DNA of 64,000 bases. Origin: Aurelia coerulea. Taxonomy: Eukaryota > Cnidaria > Scyphozoa > Semaeostomeae > Ulmaridae. The notes below the pieces were generated by a model that did no database searches, was not told where the DNA came from, and saw only the letters and a program-made list of their open reading frames with translations. The stretch spans positions 2,766,501 through 2,830,500 of the forward strand of contig CM076949.1 of assembly GCA_039566865.1 (NCBI GenBank), read 5' to 3'. The translations under genes and the position numbers were made by a program. Below, one piece after another: positions 62,975-64,000 of the stretch (positions within the stretch are counted from its first letter, which is position 1; each line of letters begins with the position of its first letter).

Positions 62975-64000
62975 CTTGAAGTAGAAAAGTCAAATATGTA
63001 AACAAATTTTGTCTGTATCTCTTCAAAAGAAACGACAATAAATTACAAATTACAACCCAAAAAGGTAAACTGAGCAAATGTGCGATCAAAAGGAGGCCCT
63101 TGATTGGTGTCAGCCAAATCAAAGGTTGTAACGTGACCGGATAATATTGGCTAACAGCCAATGACCCTGTGCTATGAAGAAACGTAGGGCTTGGTACAGC
63201 TAGCCATTTCATACGGATCACAAAACACAGCTTGTCAAGAGTGACAACGATAAAAGATAGCATTTAGGAAAGGTAGCTAACGAAAGCGGAGGGAATCAGC
63301 CAACTCTCAATTTCGTAAAATTTCATATAAACACTCTGACACCGCACCCAACGAAATTGGAATTTTACGCCAGAAGAGCACCTTCAAATTTCGCCTGCCT
63401 TCAACCCTTTAATTTTCGCCCCCCTTTAAAACGGGAGTTTCGCTCCCTACCATACGTAATTTGGATGGATATGGCCCCGAGGAAGAGAACACGGTGGAAC
63501 TAGAATAACAAAATCACCCCTTAGACACAGGGAAGGACAATATCATTGTTATCGAAGAGTAACGGATGTCTTGTATTTTGTATTACAATCAAAACTAAAG
63601 TATTTTTTAGAGAAAATAGATTTTTCGCTTCCTTTAATTTTCACTCCGTCCAATTTTCGCCCCCCAAAATATTTCTGCAATTCGCCTTAAAGGCAGGTGA
63701 AATTTGAAGGGACTAAGGTACTCGTCTAACTGTCTGTATGAGTGTAGCTGGGTAACAACATAAATAAAAAATATGCTTTCCTAAAACCTTTTCATTGCCA
63801 ATTTCATTTTCAATAAGCAGAATGTTTTGCAACTCCTCCAGCAGATCCTAGTTTATCCTAAAACTGTAAATCTAATTTCGTGGAAATATAAACTTTTTGC
63901 AAGTAGTCCACTTTCATTTTCAACGATATTTTTTGTAAAATGGTGCTCATGCTCAATGTTGAGAAAACTCGCTTCGCATGAATAGATTCGTTCAGCGGAA
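62975..64000. other. EP400 intron at window edge
   Basis: No further EP400 exon was found. 63095-63245 is a repeat shared with 57430-57590 (CAAAGGTTGTAACG, GGCTAACAGCCA, AGGCTTGGTA). Confidence 0.5.

Overview
The window reads as nuclear DNA from an intron-rich, AT-rich invertebrate, most likely an anthozoan cnidarian (coral or sea anemone). The clues are short exons with GT-AG introns, animal chromatin and methyltransferase genes, tRNA-derived SINEs and very many small fold-back and TA-flanked MITEs. The species assignment is inference; the gene assignments rest on protein motifs and on exon joins that agree in phase.

Layout: (1) 323-16283, plus strand: the 3' half of an aldo-keto reductase family 7 (aflatoxin aldehyde reductase, AKR7-like) gene in six exons. 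The gap between its third and fourth visible exons is 13 kb because a 7,075-bp DNA transposon (6453-13527) sits in that intron. The transposon has about 380-bp terminal inverted repeats, a perfect 11-bp target-site duplication, a two-exon 721+ aa protein with a DDE-like arrangement, and a second ORF with a RING-H2-like core and an acidic tail. (2) 17342-16737, minus strand: a single-exon CCCH zinc-finger protein, convergent with the AKR7 gene. (3) 17728-26251, plus strand: an eight-exon SETD6-type lysine methyltransferase, divergent from the CCCH gene across a 385-bp shared promoter region. Its conserved active-site Tyr is Phe, it has a long charged tail, and it may have extra 3' exons to 27567. 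(4) 26252-34731: a repeat-filled intergenic region. (5) 62974-34732, minus strand: 27 exons of the EP400/Domino (SWR1-class) chromatin-remodelling ATPase, from the C-terminal helicase half through a SANT domain to a glutamine-rich C-terminus. The 5' half lies beyond the window.

The best leads are the transposon with an unassigned transposase; a probable short EP400 isoform made by read-through of exon 57037-56903 into an Ser/Arg-rich tail with its own AATAAA, a layout reminiscent of Domino A/B; a second, donor-less copy of an EP400 helicase exon in a downstream intron; an ISWI ATPase fragment between the two SANT exons; and a perfect 31-bp hairpin in an EP400 intron. Introns and intergenic DNA are packed with nested MITE families, some with exact 7-9-bp or TA target duplications.
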